Of a DNA stretch of 64,000 bases, positions 40,872-50,924 are shown piece by piece (position 1 is the stretch's first letter; every line of letters starts with the position of its first letter). The translations under genes and the position numbers were made by a program. Source of the stretch: an uncultured Pelagibacteraceae bacterium. Lineage in GTDB: Bacteria; Pseudomonadota; Alphaproteobacteria; Pelagibacterales; Pelagibacteraceae. The notes under the pieces were generated by a model that was not told the DNA's origin, ran no database searches, and saw only the letters and a list, made by a program, of their open reading frames with translations. The stretch is from positions 1 to 64,000 of the forward strand of contig CACBGZ010000002.1 of NCBI GenBank assembly GCA_902538915.1, in the 5' to 3' direction.

Positions 40872-42592
40872 TGATCATTCAAAAGGATCAAAAAAAAATT
40901 ATATCTATACTAAAAAAAATCTATCGACAGATTTTAACTAAACAAAATATAGATTTATTAAAAAATGAAATAGTGCAATTAATCGAAGACTTTAATAAAA
41001 AAAATCGATTAAATAAGATAAATATCTCTGAAAAAACTTCATTAATTATTAGCTATGGAGATAATATTTATTCAAGTCAATCAAGTTCAATGAAAATTTT
41101 TCAAAAATTTTTTCAAAAAAATTTAGAAAAATTATTTGATACAATTCATTTCTTGCCCTTTTATCCCTCAAGCAGCGATAGTGGTTTTGCCGTAAAGGAC
41201 CATTACCAGATTGATAGAAAAATTGGAAATTGGTCTGATTTAAAAAAAATTTCCAAATCAAAAAAAATTATGGCTGATGTGGTTATTAACCATGCTTCAG
41301 CGAGAGGTTTATGGTTTAAAAATTTTTTAAAAAGAAAAAGACCTGGTAAAGATTATTTTTTAACAGTTAACTCAAAGTTTAATACTTCTAAAGTAGTAAG
41401 GCCAAGAGACCACAAATTACTAAAAAAAATTAAAATTTTTGAAAAAAATGATTATCTTTGGCGTACTTTTAGTCCAGATCAAATAGATCTAAATTTTAAA
41501 AATCCCTCTGTGTTGCTAAGATTTATTAAAATTATAATCCATCTTATTAATAATGGTGTTACAATTTTTAGACTAGATGCTATTGCTTATCTATGGAAAC
41601 AAAATGACACTAAGTGTATTAATTTAAGTCAAACCCATGAAATCATTAAACTTTTAAGAGTTGTAACTAGTCTTCTTAATATACAAACATTAATTATTAC
41701 AGAAACAAACTTACCTGAAAAAGAAAATTTAAGTTACTTTGGAAAAAATAATGAGGCAAATTGGGTTTATAATTTTTCTCTGCCACCGTTGTTAATTCAC
41801 GCATTCCTATTTGAAAATAGCTTATATTTAAATCAATGGAGCAGAAAACTTCCATCTACAAAGCACGGAAATTGTTATCTAAATTTTATAGCTTCTCATG
41901 ACGGTATAGGTATTAGGCCTACTGAGGGAATACTTAACGAAAAAACATTAAGCAGTTTCCTAAAAAGGTTAAAAAAAAATGGATCAAAATTTTCTTACAG
42001 AAAAGTTCAAAATAAATCAAAAAAAGTATACGAAGCTAATATTACGGTTTTTGATGCATTAAAAAAATCTGATTTTGATCCAAAAGGTTTGTTTTTTTTA
42101 GAAAGGTACATCTCTGCGCACGCTATAATGATCTCTTTTGAGGGTGTCCCAGCGGTTTATTTCAATTCTTTATTTGGTAAATCCAATGATGAAGCAAAAT
42201 ATATAATTACTGGGAACAATAGAGACGTTAATAGGTATAAGTGGAATTTTAATAATATTACTACAAAGCTTAGGGATAAAAAATCTAAACAAAGTATTTT
42301 CTATCGAAATATTGGAGCTTTATTAAAAATAAAAAGAAAACAAAAAGCTTTTCATCCCAATGCCTCAAGAATTAATATCAATTTAGGATCAAAAATATTT
42401 TGTTTTAAAAGAATAAGTAAAGATAAAAAACAATCAATTATTTGTATGACTAACTTATCATCAAAGATACAAACTCCAAATTTTAAAAAAATTGGTAATC
42501 ATAGGGATCTGTTAAATTCAAATTTAAAATTTAGAGAAGGAACCTCATTAATTTTAAAACCGTTCCAAACAGTATGGTTAACAAATAACTAA
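40871..42592 (+). CDS. GH13_18 sucrose/glucosylglycerate phosphorylase-like
   Basis: FYPSSSDSGFAVKDHYQID, MADVVINHAS, FRLDAIAYLWK, IITETN, ASHDGIGIRPTEG. Confidence 0.85.
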   Translation: MIIQKDQKKIISILKKIYRQILTKQNIDLLKNEIVQLIEDFNKKNRLNKINISEKTSLIISYGDNIYSSQSSSMKIFQKFFQKNLEKLFDTIHFLPFYPSSSDSGFAVKDHYQIDRKIGNWSDLKKISKSKKIMADVVINHASARGLWFKNFLKRKRPGKDYFLTVNSKFNTSKVVRPRDHKLLKKIKIFEKNDYLWRTFSPDQIDLNFKNPSVLLRFIKIIIHLINNGVTIFRLDAIAYLWKQNDTKCINLSQTHEIIKLLRVVTSLLNIQTLIITETNLPEKENLSYFGKNNEANWVYNFSLPPLLIHAFLFENSLYLNQWSRKLPSTKHGNCYLNFIASHDGIGIRPTEGILNEKTLSSFLKRLKKNGSKFSYRKVQNKSKKVYEANITVFDALKKSDFDPKGLFFLERYISAHAIMISFEGVPAVYFNSLFGKSNDEAKYIITGNNRDVNRYKWNFNNITTKLRDKKSKQSIFYRNIGALLKIKRKQKAFHPNASRININLGSKIFCFKRISKDKKQSIICMTNLSSKIQTPNFKKIGNHRDLLNSNLKFREGTSLILKPFQTVWLTNN

Positions 42593-42599
42593 AATTTTT

Positions 42600-43001
42600 T
42601 TAACCTACTAATGCCTTTTCGAGATACTTTTTATCTAAATCACAATCCTTGTAGCCACGCTTAACCACATTCAAATATCTTTCTGTTGGAAACCTAAATG
42701 GAGTTTTTTCAACCATTGTATAAGTCATTACTTTTTTTCCATTATAATTAAAATAAAATTTTTTATAAAGAACCGGAAAATCTTCATAAATATCTAATTT
42801 CTTTTCATCACTTTTAGAAATTTCGAATAATCCTCCTGGCACAACTGAATTTTTATTCGGCTCAATATCAGCTGCGCGGTATTTGCTCCTAAAAGTCAAT
42901 CTGAAGTCTTTTAAATTTATCTTTTTGAGGAAGATGCTATCTTTACATCTTTTTTTCATTTGAAAATGATGAAGATTACTGCCGTAAGCAAAATAAAGCA
43001 T
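42600..43001 (-). CDS. Gamma-glutamylcyclotransferase-like protein
   Basis: MLYFAYGSNLHHFQMKKRC. Confidence 0.82.
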   Translation of the reverse strand: MLYFAYGSNLHHFQMKKRCKDSIFLKKINLKDFRLTFRSKYRAADIEPNKNSVVPGGLFEISKSDEKKLDIYEDFPVLYKKFYFNYNGKKVMTYTMVEKTPFRFPTERYLNVVKRGYKDCDLDKKYLEKALVG

Positions 43002-43751
43002 CTAGCGATCTACGATTTCTATTTTTTTTTCTTTAATAAATTCTAAAATTTGAGAACTACAATTATCTATTTTAGATTGATTTTCAGATCTAAGAACAAC
43101 CGACACTCCTAATTTTCCTGCATGAAAAAAAGGATAGCTACCAATTTCAACATCTTGATTTTGATTTTGAACTTGTTTTAGTGATTTTGCAATTTCACTT
43201 TCTACTGTTTTAAAATTTAATGTGTGACTTAATATAGGTTCGCCTCCAACAATTTTATTTGTTAAGCCACCTAGCATAGATTTCATTATTGAGGGCACAC
43301 CTGGCAAACAAAATACATTTTTTACACTAAATCCTGGAGCACCGCTTGTAGGATTTAAGATCAATTCAGCATTTTCAGGCATCCAAGCCATTCTTTGTCT
43401 ACCTTCATTAAATTCACCAGGTTGATAGTAAGATTCTAAAATTTTAAATGCCTCTTTATGTACTTCATATTTTAAACCAAAAGTTTTAGCCACAGACTCA
43501 GCGGTAATATCATCGTGAGTAGGTCCTATCCCACCAGTTGTAAAAACATAATTATTTTCATTTCTTAAAACACTAAGGGTATCAATAATAATTTTTTCAA
43601 CATCAGGTATAACTCTTACCTCATTAACTTTTACTCCAATTGAATTTAACCAAGTTGCTAAAGTACTAGTATTAGTATCTTGTGTTCGACCAGAAAGAAT
43701 TTCATTACCTATAATTAGGATCGCAGCATTTACTTTTGTGTTTTTTGTCAT
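43002..43751 (-). CDS. CinA-like molybdopterin-binding domain protein
   Basis: AAILIIGNEILSGRTQDTNTSTLATWLNSIG; TTGGIGPTHDDITAE. Confidence 0.88.
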   Translation of the reverse strand: MTKNTKVNAAILIIGNEILSGRTQDTNTSTLATWLNSIGVKVNEVRVIPDVEKIIIDTLSVLRNENNYVFTTGGIGPTHDDITAESVAKTFGLKYEVHKEAFKILESYYQPGEFNEGRQRMAWMPENAELILNPTSGAPGFSVKNVFCLPGVPSIMKSMLGGLTNKIVGGEPILSHTLNFKTVESEIAKSLKQVQNQNQDVEIGSYPFFHAGKLGVSVVLRSENQSKIDNCSSQILEFIKEKKIEIVDR

Positions 43752-43771
43752 TTTATATGTATAATTTGAAA

Positions 43772-44470
43772 ATGAAATTTACCAAGTCTTTATTAAAAGG
43801 TAAACTAATCAAAAGATACAAGCGTTTTTTTGTTGATGTTCAATTAAATAAAGAAACTGTTACGGCTCATTGTCCAAATACTGGCTCTATGAAAGGCCTT
43901 CTAGATGAAGGTAATGAGGTTTATTTACTTAAAAATGACGATCCAAAAAGAAAATTAAAATACGGCTTAGAAATTATTAAAGCTAAAAATAATTTAGTTG
44001 GAGTTAATACTCATATGGCTAACAAGATTGTAAATCATGGATTATCGAATAATTTAATTAAAGAATTGAATAAAAATGACTCAATTAAATCTGAGGTTTT
44101 TTATAACAAAGAAACTAGATTTGATTTCTTAGTCGAGAAAAATAAGCAAAAAAGTTTTATTGAAGTTAAAAATGTAACCCTTTTTAGAGATAAAAAAACT
44201 GCTGAATTTCCTGATGCAATTACAACAAGAGGCTCTAAACATCTTCTTACCCTTATTGATGCCATAAAAAAAGGGTATAAAACATATTTAATATTCCTGG
44301 TTCAAATTCAAAATATGGAATATTTTAAAATAGCTAAAGATATTGATGATGAATACCATAAGAATTATTTGAAAGCTAAAAAAGCAGGTGTTAATTTTTT
44401 AGCTTATAGGTGTAAAATTAATTCAAAAGAAATTTTAATAGAAAAGAAATTAAAAATTATTAATGGCTGA
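43772..44470 (+). CDS. sfsA: Sugar fermentation stimulation protein homolog SfsA
   Basis: KGKLIKRYKRFFVDV, AHCPNTGSMKGLLDEGNEVYL, FIEVKNVTL. Confidence 0.92.
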   Translation: MKFTKSLLKGKLIKRYKRFFVDVQLNKETVTAHCPNTGSMKGLLDEGNEVYLLKNDDPKRKLKYGLEIIKAKNNLVGVNTHMANKIVNHGLSNNLIKELNKNDSIKSEVFYNKETRFDFLVEKNKQKSFIEVKNVTLFRDKKTAEFPDAITTRGSKHLLTLIDAIKKGYKTYLIFLVQIQNMEYFKIAKDIDDEYHKNYLKAKKAGVNFLAYRCKINSKEILIEKKLKIING

Positions 44471-45236
44471 TTATTCAGAAAAGTTTGAAAAGATGAGGAT
44501 TGCTGGAAAGCTTGCTGCTCAAACACTTGATATGCTTACAGAAAATATCAAAGAAGGTATTTCAACAGCAAATATTGATAAACTTGGATACGAGTTCATA
44601 AGAGACAACGGTGGTTACTCTGCTCCTCAATACTATCGAGGATTTACTAAATCATTATGTACATCTCTTAATCATGTTGTTTGTCATGGTATACCTTCAG
44701 AAGATAGAATTTTGGAAGAAGGCGATGCAGTGAATGTTGATGTAACAGCTATAGTTAATGATTACTATGGGGATACAAGCAGAATGTTTTGCATTGGGAA
44801 TACTTCTGTAAAGTTAAACAATCTTATTAATGCAACTTATGACTCAATGATGAAGGCTATTAAAATTTTAAAACCTGGAATTAAGATGGGAGACATAGGT
44901 TACGAAATTCAATCGAATGTTGAGGAAAAAGGTTTTTCTGTGGTAAGAGATTTTTGTGGACACGGAATCGGTTCTGTTTTTCATGAGCCACCAAATGTTT
45001 TACACTATGGCAAAAAAAACACTGGTATGGAATTAAAGCCTGGAATGACTTTTACAATAGAACCTATGATTAACGAAGGTAAATTTGATACAAAATTGCT
45101 TAATGATGGTTGGACCGCAGTTACTAAAGATAAATCTTTATCTGCACAATTTGAACATACAGTAGGAATTACAGAAAATGGTTATGAAATCTTTACAGAA
45201 TCTGCTAAAGGTTATTCAAAGCCCCCATACTTATAA
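44463..45236 (+). CDS. map: Type I methionine aminopeptidase
   Basis: ALNHVVCHGIP-like SLNHVVCHGIPSEDRILEEGDAVNVDVT; FCGHGIGSVFHEPP. Confidence 0.95.
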   Translation: MADYSEKFEKMRIAGKLAAQTLDMLTENIKEGISTANIDKLGYEFIRDNGGYSAPQYYRGFTKSLCTSLNHVVCHGIPSEDRILEEGDAVNVDVTAIVNDYYGDTSRMFCIGNTSVKLNNLINATYDSMMKAIKILKPGIKMGDIGYEIQSNVEEKGFSVVRDFCGHGIGSVFHEPPNVLHYGKKNTGMELKPGMTFTIEPMINEGKFDTKLLNDGWTAVTKDKSLSAQFEHTVGITENGYEIFTESAKGYSKPPYL

Positions 45237-45239
45237 TTA

Positions 45240-46532
45240 ATGATAAAAAGATACTCAAGAAAAGAACTCACTGATATTTGGTCAGAGGAAAATAAATATA
45301 AAATCTGGCTAGATGTTGAGATTGCGGCAGCTCAAGCAATGGAAAAGCTAGGTCAAATACCAAAAGGTGTATCATCAGTTGTCAGAAAAAAAGCAAGAAT
45401 TAATGTCAAAAGAATTCATCAAATTGAAAATCAAGTAAAACATGATGTAATTGCTTTTTTAACTTCGCTTACTGAAAAAGCAGGAATTAAAGCAAGATAT
45501 CTTCATCAAGGCATGACTTCATCTGATGTTTTAGATACAAGTTATAATATTCAACTAGTTCAATCAGGAAAAATAATCCTTAAAGACCTAGACCAAATTT
45601 TAAAAGTTCTAAAAAAACAAGCAAAAAAATACAAATTCACACCTTGTATGGGAAGAAGTCATGGAATTCATGCTGAACCAATTACATTTGGTTTAAAACT
45701 TGCATCTTTTTATGAGGAATTTAAAAGAAATAAAAAAAGATTAATAAGTGCAATAGATGAAGTATCAACATGTGCAATATCAGGTGCTGTTGGAACTTTT
45801 GCAAACATTCATCCAAATGTTGAAAAACATGTTGCCAAAAAACTTAATCTAAAAATTGAACCAATTTCAACTCAAGTAATCCCCAGGGATAGACATGCTT
45901 TCTATTTCTCAGTTTTAGGAATTATCGCTGGTTCGATAGAGCGAGCTGCTACTGAGATAAGACATCTTCAAAGAACAGAGGTTTATGAGATGCAAGAATT
46001 TTTTTCAAAAAATCAAAAAGGTTCTTCTGCTATGCCTCATAAAAAAAATCCAATCTTGAGTGAAAATTTAACAGGTCTTGCAAGAATGATAAGAAGCGCA
46101 GTTGTTCCTGCGTTAGAAAATATAGCTTTATGGCATGAAAGAGATATTTCTCACTCAAGTGTAGAGAGAAATATTGGCCCAGATGCCAACATCACTCTAG
46201 ATTTTGCGTTGGTTAGATTGTCAAATATTTTAGACAATATGGTTGTTTATCCAAATAAAATGCTTGAGAATTTAAATATCACAAAGGGTTTAATTTTTTC
46301 TCAAGAATTGATGCTTGAGCTTACGAAAACTGGTTTAACTAGAGAAAAATCTTATAAAATGGTTCAAACATATTCAAAAAGATGTTTTTCTGAAAATCTA
46401 AATTTGTATGAAGCTATTCAATCGGATAAATATATAACAAGTAAAATCTCGTCAAAAAGATTAAGATCTATTTTTAGTTACTCTAAGCATTTTAAGAATA
46501 TAAATTTAATTTTTAGAAGAGTATTTAAATAA
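45240..46532 (+). CDS. purB: Adenylosuccinate lyase
   Basis: [30 protein letters not shown]. Confidence 0.96.
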   Translation: MIKRYSRKELTDIWSEENKYKIWLDVEIAAAQAMEKLGQIPKGVSSVVRKKARINVKRIHQIENQVKHDVIAFLTSLTEKAGIKARYLHQGMTSSDVLDTSYNIQLVQSGKIILKDLDQILKVLKKQAKKYKFTPCMGRSHGIHAEPITFGLKLASFYEEFKRNKKRLISAIDEVSTCAISGAVGTFANIHPNVEKHVAKKLNLKIEPISTQVIPRDRHAFYFSVLGIIAGSIERAATEIRHLQRTEVYEMQEFFSKNQKGSSAMPHKKNPILSENLTGLARMIRSAVVPALENIALWHERDISHSSVERNIGPDANITLDFALVRLSNILDNMVVYPNKMLENLNITKGLIFSQELMLELTKTGLTREKSYKMVQTYSKRCFSENLNLYEAIQSDKYITSKISSKRLRSIFSYSKHFKNINLIFRRVFK

Positions 46533-47317
46533 TGAAAAAAGGAAAAAAATTATACGAGGGTAAAGCAAAGATTATTTATGCAACACAAGATAAAAATTTG
46601 GTGATACAATATTTTAAAGATGACGCTACAGCGTTTAATAACCAAAAAAAATCTACAATCGAGGGAAAAGGAGTTTTAAATAATAGAATTTCAGAACATA
46701 TTCTCTCAAATCTCTCACAAATAGGAATCAAAAATCACTTAGTCAAAAGATTAAATATGCGTGAACAAATAATAAAGTTTGTTGAAATTTTGCCAATCGA
46801 ATTTGTCGTCAGAAATGTTGCTACTGGTTCGTTAACCAAAAGACTTGGTATAGAAGATGGAACTGTTCTCAAAGAACCCTTAATTGAGTATTGCTTGAAA
46901 GACGACAAACTTGGAGATCCATTGATAGCTGAAGAGCATATTTATGCTTTTGAATGGGCAACAAAAAAAGAAATAGATAAAGTTAAAAAAATGATACTAA
47001 GAATAAACGATTTCATGATTGGTATGTTTAGAGGAGTTGGTATTAACCTTATTGATTTCAAATTAGAATTTGGAAGAATAAAAATTAATGGAAAAAATGA
47101 AATAATTCTAGCTGATGAAATAAGTCCAGATACTTGTAGATTGTGGGACTCAATAACTGACAAAAAACTCGATAAAGATAGATTTAGAAAAGATTTAGGA
47201 GGATTAATACCTGCTTACACTGAAGTTGCTAAAAGATTAGGGATATTGCATGAACAGTCTAATATATCTGCTGTGAATGTAACAAAATTATCATCCGTAA
47301 AGAAAAAAAATAAATGA
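46532..47317 (+). CDS. purC: SAICAR synthetase
   Basis: [45 protein letters not shown]. Confidence 0.96.
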   Translation: MKKGKKLYEGKAKIIYATQDKNLVIQYFKDDATAFNNQKKSTIEGKGVLNNRISEHILSNLSQIGIKNHLVKRLNMREQIIKFVEILPIEFVVRNVATGSLTKRLGIEDGTVLKEPLIEYCLKDDKLGDPLIAEEHIYAFEWATKKEIDKVKKMILRINDFMIGMFRGVGINLIDFKLEFGRIKINGKNEIILADEISPDTCRLWDSITDKKLDKDRFRKDLGGLIPAYTEVAKRLGILHEQSNISAVNVTKLSSVKKKNK

Positions 47318-47556
47318 AAATATCTGCAATAATAACATTAAAAAAAGATGTTTTAGATCCCCAAGGAAAAGTAATACATCAAACTTTGGAAGGTATGAAT
47401 TTTAAAAATGTTAATGAGGTCAGACAAGGAAAATATTTTGAAATTGATGTTAACGAAAATGATCCAAAAAAAGCTAAAGAGATTGTAGAAGATATGTGTG
47501 AGAAACTTTTGGCTAATCTTGTCATTGAAAATTATAAAATTATTGAGATACAATAA
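47314..47556 (+). CDS. purS: FGAM synthase subunit PurS
   Basis: 80 aa; [32 protein letters not shown]. Confidence 0.94.
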   Translation: MKISAIITLKKDVLDPQGKVIHQTLEGMNFKNVNEVRQGKYFEIDVNENDPKKAKEIVEDMCEKLLANLVIENYKIIEIQ

Positions 47557-47559
47557 TTA

Positions 47560-48243
47560 ATGAAATCATCAGTAATTACCTTTCCTGGTTCAAATTGCGA
47601 TAGAGATATGGATGTTGCTTTAAAAAAGTTTGGTTTTAAAAATAAAATGATTTGGCATAACGATAATGAATTACCTAAAAGTGATTTAGTCGTTTTACCA
47701 GGTGGGTTCTCATATGGGGATTACCTGCGTTGTGGTAGTGTTGCTTCTAAATCTAAAATTATGCAATCAGTAATTAATTTTGCTAAATCAGGAGGTTTAG
47801 TAATGGGTATTTGCAACGGTTTTCAAATATTAGTTGAAACTGGTCTGGTCCCAGGAGTTTTATTAAGAAATAAATATTTAGAATTTATTTGTAAGAACGT
47901 ATTTGTAAAAATTGACAATAAAGACAATCCTTACTTCAAAAATCTTGAAAAAGATATTTTTGAACTTCACATTGCACACAACGAGGGAAACTATTTTTGT
48001 ACTGAAGACCAATTAAAAGAAATTAAAGATAATAATCAGGTAGCAATCTATTATTGTAACAATGATGGCAAAATAGAGGAAGAATTTAATCCAAATGGTT
48101 CAATTAAAAATATTGCTGGAATTTTAAATAAAGAAAAAAATGTATTAGGAATGATGCCTCACCCTGAGCGAATGATTGACAGTTGTTTATCTGGTGAAGA
48201 TGGTTCCTTATTTTTTAAAAACCTTCTTAATAATATTAAATAA
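47560..48243 (+). CDS. purQ: FGAM synthase subunit PurQ
   Basis: [39 protein letters not shown]. Confidence 0.96.
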   Translation: MKSSVITFPGSNCDRDMDVALKKFGFKNKMIWHNDNELPKSDLVVLPGGFSYGDYLRCGSVASKSKIMQSVINFAKSGGLVMGICNGFQILVETGLVPGVLLRNKYLEFICKNVFVKIDNKDNPYFKNLEKDIFELHIAHNEGNYFCTEDQLKEIKDNNQVAIYYCNNDGKIEEEFNPNGSIKNIAGILNKEKNVLGMMPHPERMIDSCLSGEDGSLFFKNLLNNIK

Positions 48244-50432
48244 TGCAAGTAAATGAAAAATTAGCGGTAGAACATGGACTTAAAGTTGAAGAATACAAAC
48301 TTATTTGTAAATTACTTAAAAGAACTCCCAATCTTACAGAGCTTGGCATATTTTCAGCCATGTGGAACGAGCATTGCTCGTATAAATCCTCTAGACTTCA
48401 TTTAAAGAAATTACCCACTAAAGGAAAAAAAGTTATTCAGGGACCTGGTGAAAACGCTGGGGTAATTGATATTGAAGATGGGGATGCAATTGTTTTCAAA
48501 ATTGAAAGTCATAATCATCCCTCTTTCATTGAGCCTTATCAAGGAGCAGCAACTGGAGTAGGTGGAATAATGAGAGATGTATTTACAATGGGAGCAAGAC
48601 CAATAGCAAACTTAAACTCTATTCATTTTGGATCTACACAACATAAAAAAACTAAAAATTTATTGAGAGGTGTGGTTCATGGTATTGGAGGGTACGGAAA
48701 TTGTATGGGTGTTCCTACTATTGGAGGTCAAACTTGTTTTGATAGATCATACAATGGAAACATTTTAGTTAATGCAATGACTTTAGGATTAGTTAAAAAA
48801 AATAAAATTTTTTATTCTAAGGCAGCAGGGCTTAATAAGCCTGTCATATATGTTGGTTCTAAAACTGGAAGAGATGGCATCCACGGTGCTAGTATGGCAT
48901 CAGCAAGCTTTGATGATAAAATTGAGGAAAAAAAACCTACCGTGCAAGTGGGAGACCCTTTCACAGAAAAACTTTTATTAGAAGCTTGCTTAGAACTAAT
49001 GGCGGGAGACTCTATAATAGCTATTCAAGACATGGGGGCTGCTGGATTGACATCATCTAGTATTGAAATGGCGTCTAAGGGTAAATTAGGAATTGAAATT
49101 AATTTAGATAAAGTTCCTTGCAGAGAAACCAAAATGACACCATATGAAATCATGTTATCTGAAAGCCAGGAAAGAATGCTAATTGTATTAGAAAATGGAA
49201 AAGAAAATTTAGCCAAAAAAATATTTGATAAATGGGGTTTAGATTTTGCAGTTATTGGAAAAACCACAAATACAAAAAATATAGAACTATTTTTTAACTC
49301 AGAACAAGTGGCAAAAATACCTATTAATATACTAGTAGAAAATTCCCCAATGTATGATCGTAAATGGAAAAAAACAAAATTACCAAAAAAAAATAAAATT
49401 CAAAAAAAAGACCTTAAAAATTTAAAAATTTTAGACATTTTAAAAAAGATGATATCAAATCCAAATGTATGTAGCAAAAAATGGATATGGGAACAATATG
49501 ATCACACTGTAATGGGTGATACAATTCAAAAACCTGGGGGTAATTCTGGTGTTGTTAGGGTTCATGGAACAAACAAAGCCGTAGCCGCAGCTGTAGACTC
49601 TTCTGCAGTTTATTGTTGGGCTCATCCACTTACTGGTGGAAAACAAATAGTGTGCGAAAGTTGGAGAAACTTAATTTCTGTTGGCGCTAAACCTGTGGCA
49701 ATTACAAATTGTCTTAATTTTGGAAGCCCTGAAAAAGAGGAAAATATGGGTGAGTTTGTTGAATGCGTTGAAGGTATTGGCGAGGCTTCAAAATACTTAG
49801 CTTTTCCTGTGGTCTCAGGAAATGTTTCTTTTTACAATCAAACTAAGGAAATTGGAATTAAACCAACTCCTGTAATAGGTGGAGTGGGATTAATAAAAGA
49901 TTACACTAAAATGATTACGATGAATTTTAAGAGTGAGGGAAACCTGGTTTTGGTCATAGGTAAAACAGAGGGTCATTTAGATCAAAGTTTATTTGCTAGA
50001 ACAATTTTAGATGAAAAAAATGGTCCACCTCCTGAGATAAACTTGTTTAATGAAAAAAATAATGGCGAAACTATTTTAAAATTAATTGAGGATAACTATA
50101 TAAAAAGTGCGCATGATGTATCTTTAGGAGGAATTTTAATGGGAGTTTCAAAAATGTGTATTGAGGGAAATATAGGGATTGAGATAAAAAAACCTAATTC
50201 GTTATTAAATGAATTTGAATACTTTTTTAGCGAAGACCAAGGAAGATACATTATAGAAATTTCAAAATCTGATATAAAAAAGGTAACCAGTATTTTAGAA
50301 AAAAACGCAGTTCATTATGATGAAATTGGAACATTAGTTGGAAAATCAGTAAGTTTTAATGAAAAGACAATTGTTCCAGTTGACGAATTAAAGTCATACA
50401 ATAATAATTGGTTAAAAGATTATATGAGATAA
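48243..50432 (+). CDS. purL: FGAM synthase subunit PurL
   Basis: [39 protein letters not shown]. Confidence 0.97.
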   Translation: MQVNEKLAVEHGLKVEEYKLICKLLKRTPNLTELGIFSAMWNEHCSYKSSRLHLKKLPTKGKKVIQGPGENAGVIDIEDGDAIVFKIESHNHPSFIEPYQGAATGVGGIMRDVFTMGARPIANLNSIHFGSTQHKKTKNLLRGVVHGIGGYGNCMGVPTIGGQTCFDRSYNGNILVNAMTLGLVKKNKIFYSKAAGLNKPVIYVGSKTGRDGIHGASMASASFDDKIEEKKPTVQVGDPFTEKLLLEACLELMAGDSIIAIQDMGAAGLTSSSIEMASKGKLGIEINLDKVPCRETKMTPYEIMLSESQERMLIVLENGKENLAKKIFDKWGLDFAVIGKTTNTKNIELFFNSEQVAKIPINILVENSPMYDRKWKKTKLPKKNKIQKKDLKNLKILDILKKMISNPNVCSKKWIWEQYDHTVMGDTIQKPGGNSGVVRVHGTNKAVAAAVDSSAVYCWAHPLTGGKQIVCESWRNLISVGAKPVAITNCLNFGSPEKEENMGEFVECVEGIGEASKYLAFPVVSGNVSFYNQTKEIGIKPTPVIGGVGLIKDYTKMITMNFKSEGNLVLVIGKTEGHLDQSLFARTILDEKNGPPPEINLFNEKNNGETILKLIEDNYIKSAHDVSLGGILMGVSKMCIEGNIGIEIKKPNSLLNEFEYFFSEDQGRYIIEISKSDIKKVTSILEKNAVHYDEIGTLVGKSVSFNEKTIVPVDELKSYNNNWLKDYMR

Positions 50433-50436
50433 TAAA

Positions 50437-50589
50437 ATGGCGATGGATTTAAAAGAAATTGAAAGGTTAATAAAGGAAGCATTTTCGGATGCCACTGTTG
50501 AAATACAAGATTTAGCTGGTGATGGTAATCATTATTCAGCAACAGTTACTTCGTCAAAATTTTCTGGTAAAAGTAAGATTGAACAATAA
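50437..50589 (+). CDS. Truncated BolA-family protein (50 aa)
   Basis: MAMDLKEIERLIKEAFSDATVEIQDLAGDGNHYSATVTSSKFSGKSKIEQ*; typical BolA N-terminal two-thirds; not in ORF track. Confidence 0.8.
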   Translation: MAMDLKEIERLIKEAFSDATVEIQDLAGDGNHYSATVTSSKFSGKSKIEQ

Positions 50590-50924
50590 TGGATGAACAA
50601 GTAAAATCTTTAATACAAAATCACATAGACAATAATGAGGTTTGTTTGTTTATGAAAGGAACCCCTGATGCTCCTCAATGTGGATTTTCGATGGCAGTTG
50701 CAAATATACTCAAAATTCTTGAAGTAAATTACAAAGGTATTAATGTTTTGGAAGATCAATCTTTAAGGGATGGTATAAAAACTTTTAGTGATTGGCCAAC
50801 AATACCGCAGCTCTATATTAAAAAAGAATTTGTCGGTGGTTGTGACATTGTTAAAGAAATGTATGCAAGCGGAGAACTTGCAAAGCTCTTTGGGGACAAA
50901 AATATTCAGTATAAAAAGTCTTAA
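50589..50924 (+). CDS. grxD: Monothiol glutaredoxin, Grx4 family
   Basis: VCLFMKGTPDAPQCGFSMAVANIL, WPTIPQLYIKKEFVGGCDI (CGFS). Confidence 0.94.
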   Translation: MDEQVKSLIQNHIDNNEVCLFMKGTPDAPQCGFSMAVANILKILEVNYKGINVLEDQSLRDGIKTFSDWPTIPQLYIKKEFVGGCDIVKEMYASGELAKLFGDKNIQYKKS

